Shown here: piece after piece, positions 1 through 8,083 of the stretch
Numbering within the stretch: the first letter of the stretch is position 1
Layout of the letters: every line of letters begins with the position of its first letter
NCBI RefSeq assembly: GCF_002899895.1
Contig: NZ_PPEI02000011.1
Location: 1-40,929, forward strand
Length of the DNA stretch: 40,929 nucleotides
Reading direction: 5' to 3'
DNA from: Chryseobacterium oncorhynchi
GTDB lineage: Bacteria; Bacteroidota; Bacteroidia; Flavobacteriales; Weeksellaceae
The notes under the pieces: model-generated
The model's database searches: none
Seen by the model: only the letters and a program-made list of their open reading frames with translations
Told to the model about the DNA's origin: nothing
Program-made: the position numbers and the translations under genes

Positions 1-1
1 G

Positions 2-82
2 CATGGAGAATACGATTTTATAATTAACCTAGACAAACCATCTTTTAATATGGTTAAAATTAACTCATTTAAAATCAATTAA
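2..82 (+). CDS. C-terminal end of an unidentified gene (partial)
   Basis: Reading from base 2 gives an open frame of 26 codons ending in TAA at 80-82. The peptide (HGEYDFIINLDKPSFNMVKI...) looks like a plausible protein end with alternating hydrophobic residues, but it is too short to assign. It starts outside the window. If real, DNA to the left of the first repeat array is ordinary coding DNA, so the window does not simply close on itself here. The call rests only on an open frame running from the edge. Confidence 0.3.
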   Translation, partial: HGEYDFIINLDKPSFNMVKINSFKIN

Positions 83-98
83 TTATAATCTGAAACAA

Positions 99-128
99 AC
101 ATTTTGTCCCATTTTTGGTTTGAAGCCA
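99..128 (+). repeat. 30-bp inverted repeat, left copy
   Basis: This 30-mer starts ACATTTTG and ends TTGAAGCCA. It matches the reverse complement of 40610-40639 at 29 of 30 positions. It directly abuts the first GC-rich array. The right copy sits between the tra terminator and the third array, about 22 bases before that array. The pair therefore brackets the whole conjugation region in inverted orientation, while the arrays themselves are direct. Confidence 0.85.
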
Positions 129-130
129 GA

Positions 131-932
131 GTAGAATTACGGAATCCGGCAGCTGATATCCTGGCTAAAATTTCCCCTGCAGATCTTCCAGTGTTCTTGT
201 TGTTCCGGAAGCGCTCCGGTGGTTCCAAAATGGGTGAGCTGGCCATCCTCCGGAAAGAGATTCCCCCGGTACTGTTCCTGGTTAAAAAAGGAGAGTAGAA
301 TTACGGAATCCGGCAGCTGATATCCTGGCTAAAATTTCCCCTGCAGATCTTCCAGTGTTCTTGTTGTTCCGGAAGCGCTCCGGTGGTTCCAAAATGGGTG
401 AGCTGGCCATCCTCCGGAAAGAGATTCCCCCGGTACTGTTCCTGGTTAAAAAAGGAGAGTAGAATTACGGAATCCGGCAGCTGATATCCTGGCTAAAATT
501 TCCCCTGCAGATCTTCCAGTGTTCTTGTTGTTCCGGAAGCGCTCCGGTGGTTCCAAAATGGGTGAGCTGGCCATCCTCCGGAAAGAGATTCCCCCGGTAC
601 TGTTCCTGGTTAAAAAAGGAGAGTAGAATTACGGAATCCGGCAGCTGATATCCTGGCTAAAATTTCCCCTGCAGATCTTCCAGTGTTCTTGTTGTTCCGG
701 AAGCGCTCCGGTGGTTCCAAAATGGGTGAGCTGGCCATCCTCCGGAAAGAGATTCCCCCGGTGCTGTTCCTGGTTAAAAAATGGGAGTGGATTTACGGAA
801 CCCGGCAGCTGATATCCTGGTTAAAATTTCTCCTGCAGATCTTCCGGTGTTGTTGTAGATCCGGAAGCGCTCCGGTGGTTCTAAAATGGGTGAGCTGGCC
901 ATCCTCCGGAAAGATTGATATCCTGACTAAAA
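131..932 (+). repeat. GC-rich 164-bp tandem repeat array 1 (five copies)
   Basis: Units start at 131, 295, 459, 623 and 787, each exactly 164 bases apart. The first three appear identical, the fourth differs only near its end and the fifth is diverged and truncated near 913, followed by a degenerate fragment. The unit is far richer in G+C than the surrounding DNA. It carries many palindromic hexamers (CAGCTG, GATATC, CTGCAG, AGATCT, TCCGGA twice, AGCGCT, TGGCCA). A period not divisible by three and stops in each frame argue against coding. This accounts for the gene-free stretch before 947. Confidence 0.95.
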
Positions 933-946
933 GATACTTTTAAGAA

Positions 947-2497
947 TTATGCAATTCGAAATCCAGATTGAGGAATGGAATTCAAATTCAGATTTTTTTT
1001 AACTTTATCTATCTTATGTTCAGATACATTCTTATCAGCAATTTCTTTATTAACTAGCTTTAATTTATCTCTTAGCATTTTTAAATATTCTACGGGAGGT
1101 TCTGAATTGAAAACACCCTTACACTGGTTTAAAATATATACTTGTTTTGTTGAACTATAAGAAATTTCTATGGTATACCTTTTACTTGAATAAAGATCAG
1201 TATAAATAGCACAAAAACCATTCTCTATACTTTGTAAGTAAGAAGCTACACAATGATGTTGTCTTTTAGATTCAAGTACTAGATCTTCGGTTGTTTTAAT
1301 TAAGGATATAAAATCAAGTTTTTTATATTCCTCCTTTATTCTAATATCCCTTTTCTCTATATCTCTTTCGATAAGTTCTAACGCTAATCTATCATGTTCC
1401 TGTTTCAACTTTTTAAATGATGTCATACGTAGATTAACATTTATAGATAACAATTTACATAAGTTTAAATAATCTTTTATAAGAATATTTTCATTCTTAG
1501 AATTTGCTTTTAAATAGCTTTCATTGTTTTGAATGAAAGTATAATGATAGTATTGTTTCAAAAGCTCAAAATCATATTCAAGTTTTAAACTAGAATGTTC
1601 ACTCTCATATATATAAAGTTCTTTTTTACTTTCTAGGCTGTTATAGAAACTTATCAGTTTCGGCCAATCATTAATATCTGACAATTTTAGATTCTTATAA
1701 AAAAAATAAATTTCACAAATATCAAATTTTAAGAATTGTTTTGGTAAAGATTCTACATTAAATATTCTTTTTAATAAACTTTTTTTATTAGAAATAGTCC
1801 TGAACTCTTTCAGTGAAATTTTAGGTAAGTAAATTCCTTTATCTATAATATCAAAATTAAATTCTTTGGTAAAGTATTCATTGTTATTATTCATTTTAAA
1901 GAATTTTAGCAAAAATTCTTTTGAAAGAGTATGACTTAAATTACCAACCTTTTCATTTTGTAGGAAACTAAAGAAAGTGTTCATAGTTAAGGAAGTCCAA
2001 CTATTATAACGGTTCATTTTTATTGAATTTTCATCCTTTATTGAAAAAGTAAAATTTGTTTTACCCTCTGCAATTAAAAAGCTATAAAGATTCAGATACA
2101 AACCACCAAATGTAATGACTACTTTATTGGATTCTTTATAATAATATATAGTTAAATAGCTTCCAATATCATGAGCTTTCCCACCTACATTAGAAATTTG
2201 TAATCCTAAATCTTTAAACCCTTGCTTCAGTGTATTAATTAAGGTTTTTGTTTTTGCTATGCTATCTTTCAAAAAATAAAATTTTAAGAAAATATCTTTA
2301 CTATTAGCATAATGGTTACTAAAGATCGTTTTATCCGATTTGTGGTTGGAATAACGATAATATATAGAGTGCTCAGATAACTTATCCATTAATTCTGTTA
2401 TAAAATTACTAGATAGTATATCCAGGAACAAGGCATTATCTACATTTTGAAATTTAATAGGAGCTGCGTTCTTATAATATTTTGATATTGGTTTCAT
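947..2497 (-). CDS. PcfJ-like plasmid protein
   Basis: This 516-residue protein has a C-terminal region typical of PcfJ-like proteins of conjugative plasmids: QHHCVASYLQSIENGFCAIY, then a basic RYTIEI strand and a LNQCKGVFNS segment. The pattern is HCV, then Tyr, Gly, an IY strand, and Gln plus Gly-x-x-Asn. The N-terminal 350 residues are AT-biased and match nothing I know. The exact role of the PcfJ family is unsettled, though it travels with transfer regions. The gene is last in a minus-strand run after the transglycosylase and Rep-like genes, 32 bases after the Rep stop. The protein ends SGFRIA, one of seven similar tails in this element. No clear terminator separates it from array 1. Confidence 0.7.
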   Translation of the reverse strand: MKPISKYYKNAAPIKFQNVDNALFLDILSSNFITELMDKLSEHSIYYRYSNHKSDKTIFSNHYANSKDIFLKFYFLKDSIAKTKTLINTLKQGFKDLGLQISNVGGKAHDIGSYLTIYYYKESNKVVITFGGLYLNLYSFLIAEGKTNFTFSIKDENSIKMNRYNSWTSLTMNTFFSFLQNEKVGNLSHTLSKEFLLKFFKMNNNNEYFTKEFNFDIIDKGIYLPKISLKEFRTISNKKSLLKRIFNVESLPKQFLKFDICEIYFFYKNLKLSDINDWPKLISFYNSLESKKELYIYESEHSSLKLEYDFELLKQYYHYTFIQNNESYLKANSKNENILIKDYLNLCKLLSINVNLRMTSFKKLKQEHDRLALELIERDIEKRDIRIKEEYKKLDFISLIKTTEDLVLESKRQHHCVASYLQSIENGFCAIYTDLYSSKRYTIEISYSSTKQVYILNQCKGVFNSEPPVEYLKMLRDKLKLVNKEIADKNVSEHKIDKVKKNLNLNSIPQSGFRIA

Positions 2498-2529
2498 AAA
2501 CTATTAATTTAGGGAGTGAAAATGAGAAA

Positions 2530-3822
2530 TTAAATTCTTGGAGCACCATTTGGAAATTTTTTATAACGTTCATCACTTTTATATTCTTCATGGATGAAAG
2601 TATTCCACTTATTTATAAAATCATCTCCCTGATATGAAAGTATTGATTTTTTAATCTCTTTAGATCTACAAAATTTTTTAAACTTTGTATATCCCTCCTT
2701 AAGTAATTTCTTATCTGATACAGAAGTTTTTATAATATCTAATATACTTTGTCTCTTTTCATCACTCAACCCATGTCTTCTACCAATATAATTGGCAAAG
2801 TGATTATTCTCTAACTTTTCTAGTGTTTCACTCTTTAATTTAACATTATTATTATTGACAATTGTTTTCATCTCGTATGCCATTACCGAAATAATATCAC
2901 CATTTACCATATACTGAAAACTTTTCAATGAATTCTTATCAAGTTTTGACCGAACCTCTCTCATAAATCCTTTTGCCAAATCATTAGCATTTTTATAATT
3001 TAAGTCAAATAGCTCATTTATATTTTTATAATTCCAAGGGATCCATTCATTACAGTCAAATCTCTCCAAATAAAGAGAGAAAAGAACATGACGAGGATTT
3101 CCTAATAATTTTGGTAATTGAAGAAGAACCGAGTTATAAACATTTAGGTTTACAAGTTTTTCATACCAAAAAGGATTCATTTCAAAGTATAGTTTTTTAC
3201 GATCAAAAGATGGAGACTCGATATAGGATAGTTTAGTTTCTTTCGTTTTTCCCTCTGCATTTTTCCCTACAACCCATACATTAAGATTATTATATAAAAA
3301 ATCAACAGCTTCTCTAACTTTATTACTTCTACCTTTTATTTTCCCATCCGCTGTTGTTTGTGAAGAAATGTCTTTAATGTCAATTGCAATCGATATTCTC
3401 ACATTTTCTTTCTTTTTGAATTCTTCCTCAAAAAGTTCCAACTGCTGAGGACGTTTTTTAGAATTAAATTGACTACTCTTTACTAAGGCAATGGACTTAA
3501 ATAATATATTAATGGCAGCAATTGGCATATCGGTTAGACTAACTTTAGAAGATCTTTTTCTTTCTGTCTTTCCTATAATAAGATCAACCAATTCATTTGT
3601 TACATTAATTTCATCAATGCTGGTAATATCTCTATTGAAATTTTTTGCTATAGAAAAGCTTTTTTGATCATCAATTAAATATATCTCCCCCTCTTCAGTA
3701 GATATAATATTCTCATATTTCTCATTTTCACTCCCTACATTTGAGATAATATCTATTGTTTTTTGCTCTTTATTTTCTGTTCCTAATAAGCGGATCTTAT
3801 TAATATAATCTTTGTCTTTCAT
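2530..3822 (-). CDS. Putative plasmid replication initiator (Rep_3-like winged helix)
   Basis: This 430-residue soluble protein has a central region resembling the paired winged helices of Rep_3/RepB initiators. It has a strand FEMNPFWYEKL, a leader VYNSVLLQLPKLLG, then PRHVLFSLYLERF, a NINELFDLNY segment, AKGFMREVRSKLDK and a strand ending VMAYEMK. This follows the order seen in initiators, where a size-determining helix precedes a DNA-reading helix and a C-terminal beta wing. The N-terminal 100 residues are unusual for the family. The ATG lies two bases beyond the transglycosylase stop, so the two are co-transcribed. No iterons were seen beside it; the best AT-rich repeat region is at 28302-28606. 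The tail is NGAPRI. It could instead be another DNA-binding plasmid protein. Confidence 0.5.
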   Translation of the reverse strand: MKDKDYINKIRLLGTENKEQKTIDIISNVGSENEKYENIISTEEGEIYLIDDQKSFSIAKNFNRDITSIDEINVTNELVDLIIGKTERKRSSKVSLTDMPIAAINILFKSIALVKSSQFNSKKRPQQLELFEEEFKKKENVRISIAIDIKDISSQTTADGKIKGRSNKVREAVDFLYNNLNVWVVGKNAEGKTKETKLSYIESPSFDRKKLYFEMNPFWYEKLVNLNVYNSVLLQLPKLLGNPRHVLFSLYLERFDCNEWIPWNYKNINELFDLNYKNANDLAKGFMREVRSKLDKNSLKSFQYMVNGDIISVMAYEMKTIVNNNNVKLKSETLEKLENNHFANYIGRRHGLSDEKRQSILDIIKTSVSDKKLLKEGYTKFKKFCRSKEIKKSILSYQGDDFINKWNTFIHEEYKSDERYKKFPNGAPRI

Positions 3823-3823
3823 T

Positions 3824-4759
3824 CTATTTTGTGTATATAATTGATTTACTTGGTATATAATCTGTTATGAACTGCGGATTTGCAAATCTGAGGAATGCTG
3901 TATCTGAATTAAGCCCTTTAAAACTTGTAGGGTTATTATTTGAAATCATTTTAATATCATAAAAATTATATTTAAAATACATTGGCTTAATATTATGCTG
4001 TCTATAAAAATTGAAAATATAGTTTACAGCGATAAAGCTTGGAACATAGGCTCTTGTCTCTGCAGGAAGAAAGGGGCGTACTTTCCAATAGCTTTTAGAT
4101 CCTGCACTTCGAATAGCTTTTCTAACATTGCCAGAACCACAATTGTATGCTGAGATAGCAAGGTTCCAGTCCTTAAACTCATTATAAAGATCTCGTAAAT
4201 ATCGAGCTGCTGCATCAGTATTTTTTACAGGATCATAAAACCCACTATAATATTTGTTATCATATAATCCATATTGTCGCCCAGTAGCAGGCATAAACTG
4301 CCATAATCCTTTTGCGCCTGCCCAAGAACCGGCACGAGGATTTAATGCACTTTCAACAACTGCTAAATATTTAATTTCTTTTGGAAGTCCATATTTTTCT
4401 AAACCTGCTTCAAACAATGGAAAATAATATGTAGATAATCCAATGATTCTATGATACCACTTGTATGAGAGATATTTTTTTACATAGGAATATGTAATGT
4501 CATTATAATCAATATTTAAATTGGTATTTACATCTAGCAATGAAAATCGTCCCCTATAAGTATCTAGGGAAAGATTTCTATCCTCCAAGTCTTCTACTTT
4601 TCCATTATCATATTGCTCAAGAGACTTTATCCATTTCTCATCTACTTTTAAATACACTTCCTTGTCTTCCTCATATACTTTAGAATTTTCTTGCGAGGAT
4701 AAGAATAAAGGAGAAAAAGTAAATAAAATTAGCACTGCATTAACAAGCTTTTTCTTCAT
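3824..4759 (-). CDS. Lytic transglycosylase (SLT domain), VirB1-like
   Basis: This is a secreted peptidoglycan-cleaving enzyme, expected to open the wall for the mating apparatus. The chosen ATG gives a signal peptide (MKKKLVNAVLILFTFSPLFLSSQ); an in-frame ATG at 4780 would add seven residues. The SLT fold is clear: YLAVVESAL holds the catalytic Glu (about residue 136 from this start). It is followed by SWAGAKGLWQFMPATG, DPVKNTDAAARYLRDLY and WNLAISAYNCGSGNV, the standard motif order of MltD/Slt-type enzymes. No LysM repeats follow. It lies about 24 kb from the other secretion genes and heads a minus-strand run with the Rep-like and PcfJ-like genes. Its start is only 19 bases from that of the divergent HTH gene. 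Confidence 0.9.
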   Translation of the reverse strand: MKKKLVNAVLILFTFSPLFLSSQENSKVYEEDKEVYLKVDEKWIKSLEQYDNGKVEDLEDRNLSLDTYRGRFSLLDVNTNLNIDYNDITYSYVKKYLSYKWYHRIIGLSTYYFPLFEAGLEKYGLPKEIKYLAVVESALNPRAGSWAGAKGLWQFMPATGRQYGLYDNKYYSGFYDPVKNTDAAARYLRDLYNEFKDWNLAISAYNCGSGNVRKAIRSAGSKSYWKVRPFLPAETRAYVPSFIAVNYIFNFYRQHNIKPMYFKYNFYDIKMISNNNPTSFKGLNSDTAFLRFANPQFITDYIPSKSIIYTK

Positions 4760-4778
4760 AATTTCATATTTTTGTTTC

Positions 4779-5174
4779 ATGAGTGATTTATTAAATAATA
4801 TTGTATTCAAAAGGTTAATATCGTTAAGAAAAGAATTAGGTCTAACGCAACAAGAGTTTGTGGACAACTTCAATGATTTTATTGCGGTTAATAAAATTCA
4901 TTTAATAAATAAAAGCAATAATCCATTAAAAACAGATAACTATAGCAATATTGAGAGACGTCTTTCTTCTCAAACAGAAACTTTTATTCATATTGTAAAA
5001 TATTATCAAGTTGTTCATGATATTAATCCTGCTTGGCTTTTTGTGGAAGATAATCTTTTAGTTTCAAAATACATTTCTAAAGATCTGGAAATAGAAAGGT
5101 ATAATCTTCTTGAACAAAAACATCTCTTAATTAAGGAAAAGATTAAAGAATTACAAAATCTTATGAAAGATTAA
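4779..5174 (+). CDS. Small HTH (XRE/Cro-like) regulator
   Basis: This is a 131-residue protein. Residues 10-27 (FKRLISLRKELGLTQQEF) match the first helices of an XRE/Cro helix-turn-helix. A polar insertion and a second helical part (TDNYSNIERRLSSQTETFIHIVKYY) follow, then the phrase INPAWLF common after this fold. The C-terminal 40 residues (LEIERYNLLEQKHLLIKEKIKEL) should form a coiled coil for dimerisation. The ATG was chosen because upstream in-frame codons are antisense to the transglycosylase signal peptide. It is divergent from that gene with overlapping promoter space, so it may regulate it. Its 3' end overlaps the convergent gene at 5161-5538 by 14 bases. Targets are unknown. Confidence 0.7.
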   Translation: MSDLLNNIVFKRLISLRKELGLTQQEFVDNFNDFIAVNKIHLINKSNNPLKTDNYSNIERRLSSQTETFIHIVKYYQVVHDINPAWLFVEDNLLVSKYISKDLEIERYNLLEQKHLLIKEKIKELQNLMKD

Positions 5175-5538
5175 TTTCTCTTTCCGTGATTGAATAATTA
5201 CCTTGTTTTACCAGAGTTTTTGTTCCATCAGCATGGAAAATTATTAAATGATCTTTTTTCTTTAAATACTTATACTTTACATTTTCATAAGTTGTTATCT
5301 GGCCATTGTTATTAAGATGAATATCATAATATTTTAAGTTTCCTCTAATCATAGAAAGGAAAAAAATAACTACTAAAGTAGCTAACAAAATATATACAGA
5401 TAGATTTAAATTAACAATAATGTAATTGGTGATTAAAATAAGTGACAATGATACAAGTAAATGGTTAGATACTGATATTGTACTATATTTAACTGCATAC
5501 TTCTTTATTGTATTAAAAATTGAACTATTTTTCATCAT
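5161..5538 (-). CDS. Small membrane protein, unknown function
   Basis: This 125-residue protein has two adjacent membrane spans (about residues 27-64: LLVSLSLILITNYIIV and VYILLATLVVIFFLSMI). A soluble C-terminal part follows with alternating strands (YYDIHLNNNGQITTYENVKY, HLIIFHADGTKTLVKQG). It is the last gene of a four-gene minus-strand operon and overlaps the gene before it by 14 bases. I do not recognise a family. The two-span plus beta-domain plan resembles small PH-like membrane proteins, and an exclusion or envelope role is possible but unproven. Confidence 0.6.
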   Translation of the reverse strand: MMKNSSIFNTIKKYAVKYSTISVSNHLLVSLSLILITNYIIVNLNLSVYILLATLVVIFFLSMIRGNLKYYDIHLNNNGQITTYENVKYKYLKKKDHLIIFHADGTKTLVKQGNYSITEREINLS

Positions 5539-5818
5539 TAGATTCTTTTGAATTAAAAATTTGTAATTTTTCTGCTTTTTTTATTAATCCAGGGGAAGCA
5601 TTTTGTAGAAAATCTGTTTCCCTCTTTTGAATAAAGTCTGTTAATGCTTCATCCATAATATCAGTTCTTGTATATGCTAATTTGTGATATCCCTGTTCTC
5701 TTTTATAATCAATATAGATCGTCATAAAATCTATTTGCTTTGAGAAAAGTTTAAATAGGATATTCTTTTTTTCATTAGATTTTTTTGATCCTCTAATGTA
5801 TTCTTTTGAATCACTCAT
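5525..5818 (-). CDS. Small hypothetical protein, possibly ribbon-helix-helix-like
   Basis: This 97-residue soluble, charged protein has a basic N-terminus (RGSKKSNEKK), a hydrophobic middle (IDFMTIYIDYKREQGYHKLAYTRTDIMDEALTDFI) and a helical end. The stretch TRTDIMDEALTDFIQKR resembles the helix pair of small DNA-binding ribbon-helix-helix proteins, but this is a weak resemblance. It starts three bases after the stop of the gene at 5822-6292 and overlaps the next gene, so it is translated within the same operon. Confidence 0.55.
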   Translation of the reverse strand: MSDSKEYIRGSKKSNEKKNILFKLFSKQIDFMTIYIDYKREQGYHKLAYTRTDIMDEALTDFIQKRETDFLQNASPGLIKKAEKLQIFNSKESNDEK

Positions 5819-5821
5819 AAT

Positions 5822-6292
5822 TTAAATTGTAAATTTATTTCGTAGTCTATTTGCTAATGCAGCTGTTCTATTTTCTTTTGTTAATATATAGAATTCATTT
5901 ACCTTGAAAATGTTTTTGATAAAAGCGATTACTTCAGGTATATCAACTGTCTTAAAAATTAATTCCCTGGAATCGTTAATATATAACATTGAAATATCTA
6001 TCAGTTTTCCAAATTCCTTTTTAGTAAAAATTGAGATTTTATTTCTTGCAATAAGTTCATTACTAATAAAATAATAATGATTACATAAATTTAGATTGCT
6101 CTTTACTAAACTATCAATAAAAGCATCATTAATATTAGATAAATAGCAGTCTATTTGGTCTCGAATCAGCTCTATGTCATTAGACCTATTTTCCTGAAAA
6201 TAAACAATGCGATCCATACTATCTGTTTCTTTGAAATAACTCTGACCATTAAAAGAGCATTTCTTTAAATTTGAAATTATTTTTTCCATCAC
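5822..6292 (-). CDS. Hypothetical protein
   Basis: This is a 156-residue soluble protein with no motif I recognise. It has Phe, Tyr and Asn-rich helices and a hydrophobic strand-helix ending (ELIFKTVDIPEVIAFIKNIF). Its ATG overlaps the stop of the preceding gene by four bases (ATGA type), which indicates translational coupling inside the four-gene operon 6753-5161. No signal peptide or membrane span is seen. The function cannot be named. Confidence 0.6.
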   Translation of the reverse strand: MMEKIISNLKKCSFNGQSYFKETDSMDRIVYFQENRSNDIELIRDQIDCYLSNINDAFIDSLVKSNLNLCNHYYFISNELIARNKISIFTKKEFGKLIDISMLYINDSRELIFKTVDIPEVIAFIKNIFKVNEFYILTKENRTAALANRLRNKFTI

Positions 6293-6753
6293 AATTGGTT
6301 ATTATTAAGTAAAAATTGTGCTAAGATTTTATCTTCTCTTGAATAGATTGACCCCTCTATAATCTCATGAAGTAATACATTTCGTTCTTTTATTGATAAA
6401 GAAGAAAGATTATACTTTTTTTCAAAATCTCCGATTATTTGATAATTATTTCCAGTTCCGGCTTTACCCAGGATAAACATTCTATTTGAAGAAAACATAT
6501 CCTTAATAATTAAACCAAGTGAAAGCAACCACATTAGAATAAGTCCTAGTAGGATAAAAATGCTATCCTTATCATTAAAAATGTTGGAGAACCTTACATT
6601 ATATTTTATAAATCCAGATAAAATATATCCTGTCGCTAGCAATGTGAAAATGCAAATTGTAATTGTGGAGAATCTAAACTTCTTTGAATTAATAGCATAG
6701 AAAGCAAGAGTACCACTAATAGCACATGCAATGTAAATTGGTAGATGTATCAT
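6289..6753 (-). CDS. Membrane protein, unknown function
   Basis: This 154-residue protein has three predicted spans in its first 90 residues (IYIACAISGTLAFYAI, ITICIFTLLATGYILSG, SIFILLGLILMWLLSLGLII). A cytoplasmic C-terminal part of about 60 residues follows, containing YNLSSLSIKERNVLLHEIIEG. It is first of four tightly packed minus-strand genes that include another small membrane protein. No family is recognised. A role in surface exclusion or plasmid maintenance would suit its place, but nothing in the sequence shows it. Confidence 0.6.
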   Translation of the reverse strand: MIHLPIYIACAISGTLAFYAINSKKFRFSTITICIFTLLATGYILSGFIKYNVRFSNIFNDKDSIFILLGLILMWLLSLGLIIKDMFSSNRMFILGKAGTGNNYQIIGDFEKKYNLSSLSIKERNVLLHEIIEGSIYSREDKILAQFLLNNNQL

Positions 6754-6772
6754 ATTTAGTAATTTAGTTTTA

Positions 6773-6780
6773 CAAATATA
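6773..6780 (-). promoter_or_regulatory. Candidate -7 box for the four-gene operon
   Basis: The minus strand reads TATATTTG here, a match to the Bacteroidetes TAnnTTTG -7 element, 19 bases before the ATG at 6753. No good -33 TTTG is placed upstream, and the region is extremely AT-rich, so chance matches are likely. Confidence 0.25.
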
Positions 6781-6844
6781 TACAAAAATTAGATATATAT
6801 ATATACCTAATGAAAAATAAAATGATATCTTAATTTCTGATCAA

Positions 6845-8083
6845 TTATGCTTTTAAAATTAGGTAATCATTTGTAGTAAGATACTCCTGCTTCATGATCC
6901 AAGTTTTTTCGAGATTCATTCCTGCAAGTTTCACTTTTGGAACACCGAACTTATTATTAATACTATCCACAGCATCCATTACAAGTTTATGTTTTGGGAA
7001 TAGATCCGTATCATAAAGACTAATTATTCGTTCACTTTCAGGTACAAAAGTGTTTAAGATTACACCTGCCTTTTTATATTCGAATCCTTTTATATAAATT
7101 TTATTTAGAGCAATTTTAGCGTACTTACTGATCTCAATTGAGGAATTGTATGGATTGGGGAGAGTTATAGTAAATGAGCTACTTCTTTGTGGTAGATCTG
7201 GTCTGAAAAAATTAGTTGCTAAATAAACGGTTACATGACGGCAGCAACTATTTTGACGTCTCAACTTTTTAGAACATTCGGAAGAAAATGTTACTATTCT
7301 TTCTTCAATAAATTGATAATCATCCGTAGCAATATCAAAAGTCCTGGTTGTAGCAATCTGTTTGTTTGGTTCTTTAAAGGATATATCGTATTGCTTATTT
7401 CCAAGTAATTCATTCTTCATACGAATTCCAAAAATTCCCATTTCTTTTTTTAAAAATTGATCCGGAAGATGTACAAAATCTATAGCTTTCTTAATTCCAT
7501 GATTAAGAAACCTTTGCTCATATTTTCTACCTATTCCCCAAACATCTCCGATTGGTAACCATTTAAGAGCTTTTTCTATTTTATCTTGTGAATCTATGGT
7601 ATATACATGGCCAAGATCCTCTGAATATTTTTTAACAATTTTATTGGCTACTTTAGCCAATGTTTTTGTAGGAGCAATTCCAATAGAAGTAGGCAAATCT
7701 AACCCTCTAAAGATCTTATCTCTCATTTCCAACATTTTGTTTTCAATGTCAGAATATCCATCAAGAAATAAAAAATTTTCATCCACGGAATAATTTTCAG
7801 TCTGATCACAATATCTATTTATGATAGACTTCATTCTATTACTCAATTCGCCATAAAGTTGAAAATTGCCGGAACAAATTATTAAACCATGAGATTTTAC
7901 AAAATGTATAATTTTGAACTTTGGTTCACTCATCTGAATACCAAGTTTTTTTGCTTCCTGGCTTCTTGCTACAACACAACCATCATTATTTGACAATACA
8001 ACCAATGGCTTTCCCCTGTATTTTACATTGTAAAACCCCTCGCAACTTGCATAAAAATTATTTGCATCAACTAAGGCTATCAT
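6845..8083 (-). CDS. umuC: Y-family error-prone DNA polymerase, UmuC type
   Basis: This 412-residue protein has the usual UmuC length and motifs. MIALVDANNFYASCE at the N-terminus carries the first catalytic Asp. GKPLVVLSNNDGCVVARSQEAKKLGI is the fingers region. YSVDENFLFLDGY carries the Asp-Glu pair of the palm. The helix-hairpin-helix WLPIGDVWGIGRKYEQRFLNHGI and a little-finger domain follow. It carries out translesion synthesis past DNA damage, and such genes are common plasmid cargo. Its ATG overlaps the umuD stop by one base (TAATG), so the pair is translationally coupled. The Asn in DEN and the ending LILKA are minor departures from other UmuC proteins I know. Confidence 0.95.
   Translation of the reverse strand: MIALVDANNFYASCEGFYNVKYRGKPLVVLSNNDGCVVARSQEAKKLGIQMSEPKFKIIHFVKSHGLIICSGNFQLYGELSNRMKSIINRYCDQTENYSVDENFLFLDGYSDIENKMLEMRDKIFRGLDLPTSIGIAPTKTLAKVANKIVKKYSEDLGHVYTIDSQDKIEKALKWLPIGDVWGIGRKYEQRFLNHGIKKAIDFVHLPDQFLKKEMGIFGIRMKNELLGNKQYDISFKEPNKQIATTRTFDIATDDYQFIEERIVTFSSECSKKLRRQNSCCRHVTVYLATNFFRPDLPQRSSSFTITLPNPYNSSIEISKYAKIALNKIYIKGFEYKKAGVILNTFVPESERIISLYDTDLFPKHKLVMDAVDSINNKFGVPKVKLAGMNLEKTWIMKQEYLTTNDYLILKA

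Noticed and set aside
131-932. CRISPR array
   Set aside because: The repeats are 164 bases long and directly contiguous with no unique spacers, and there are no cas genes.
104-943. Open frames of 64-86 codons within the GC-rich arrays (also at 8640-9054 and 40643-40903)
   Set aside because: They run through a 164-base repeat whose period is not a multiple of three, occur on both strands, and have no start signals or protein-like composition.
4662-4778. N-terminal extension of the HTH gene
   Set aside because: These codons are antisense to the transglycosylase signal peptide. The helix-turn-helix begins properly from the ATG at 4779.
6773-6787. Shared TATACAAAA motif between the umuD operator and the four-gene operon promoter as a common regulon
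   Set aside because: A nine-base, one-C motif is expected a few times by chance in 41 kb of such AT-rich DNA.
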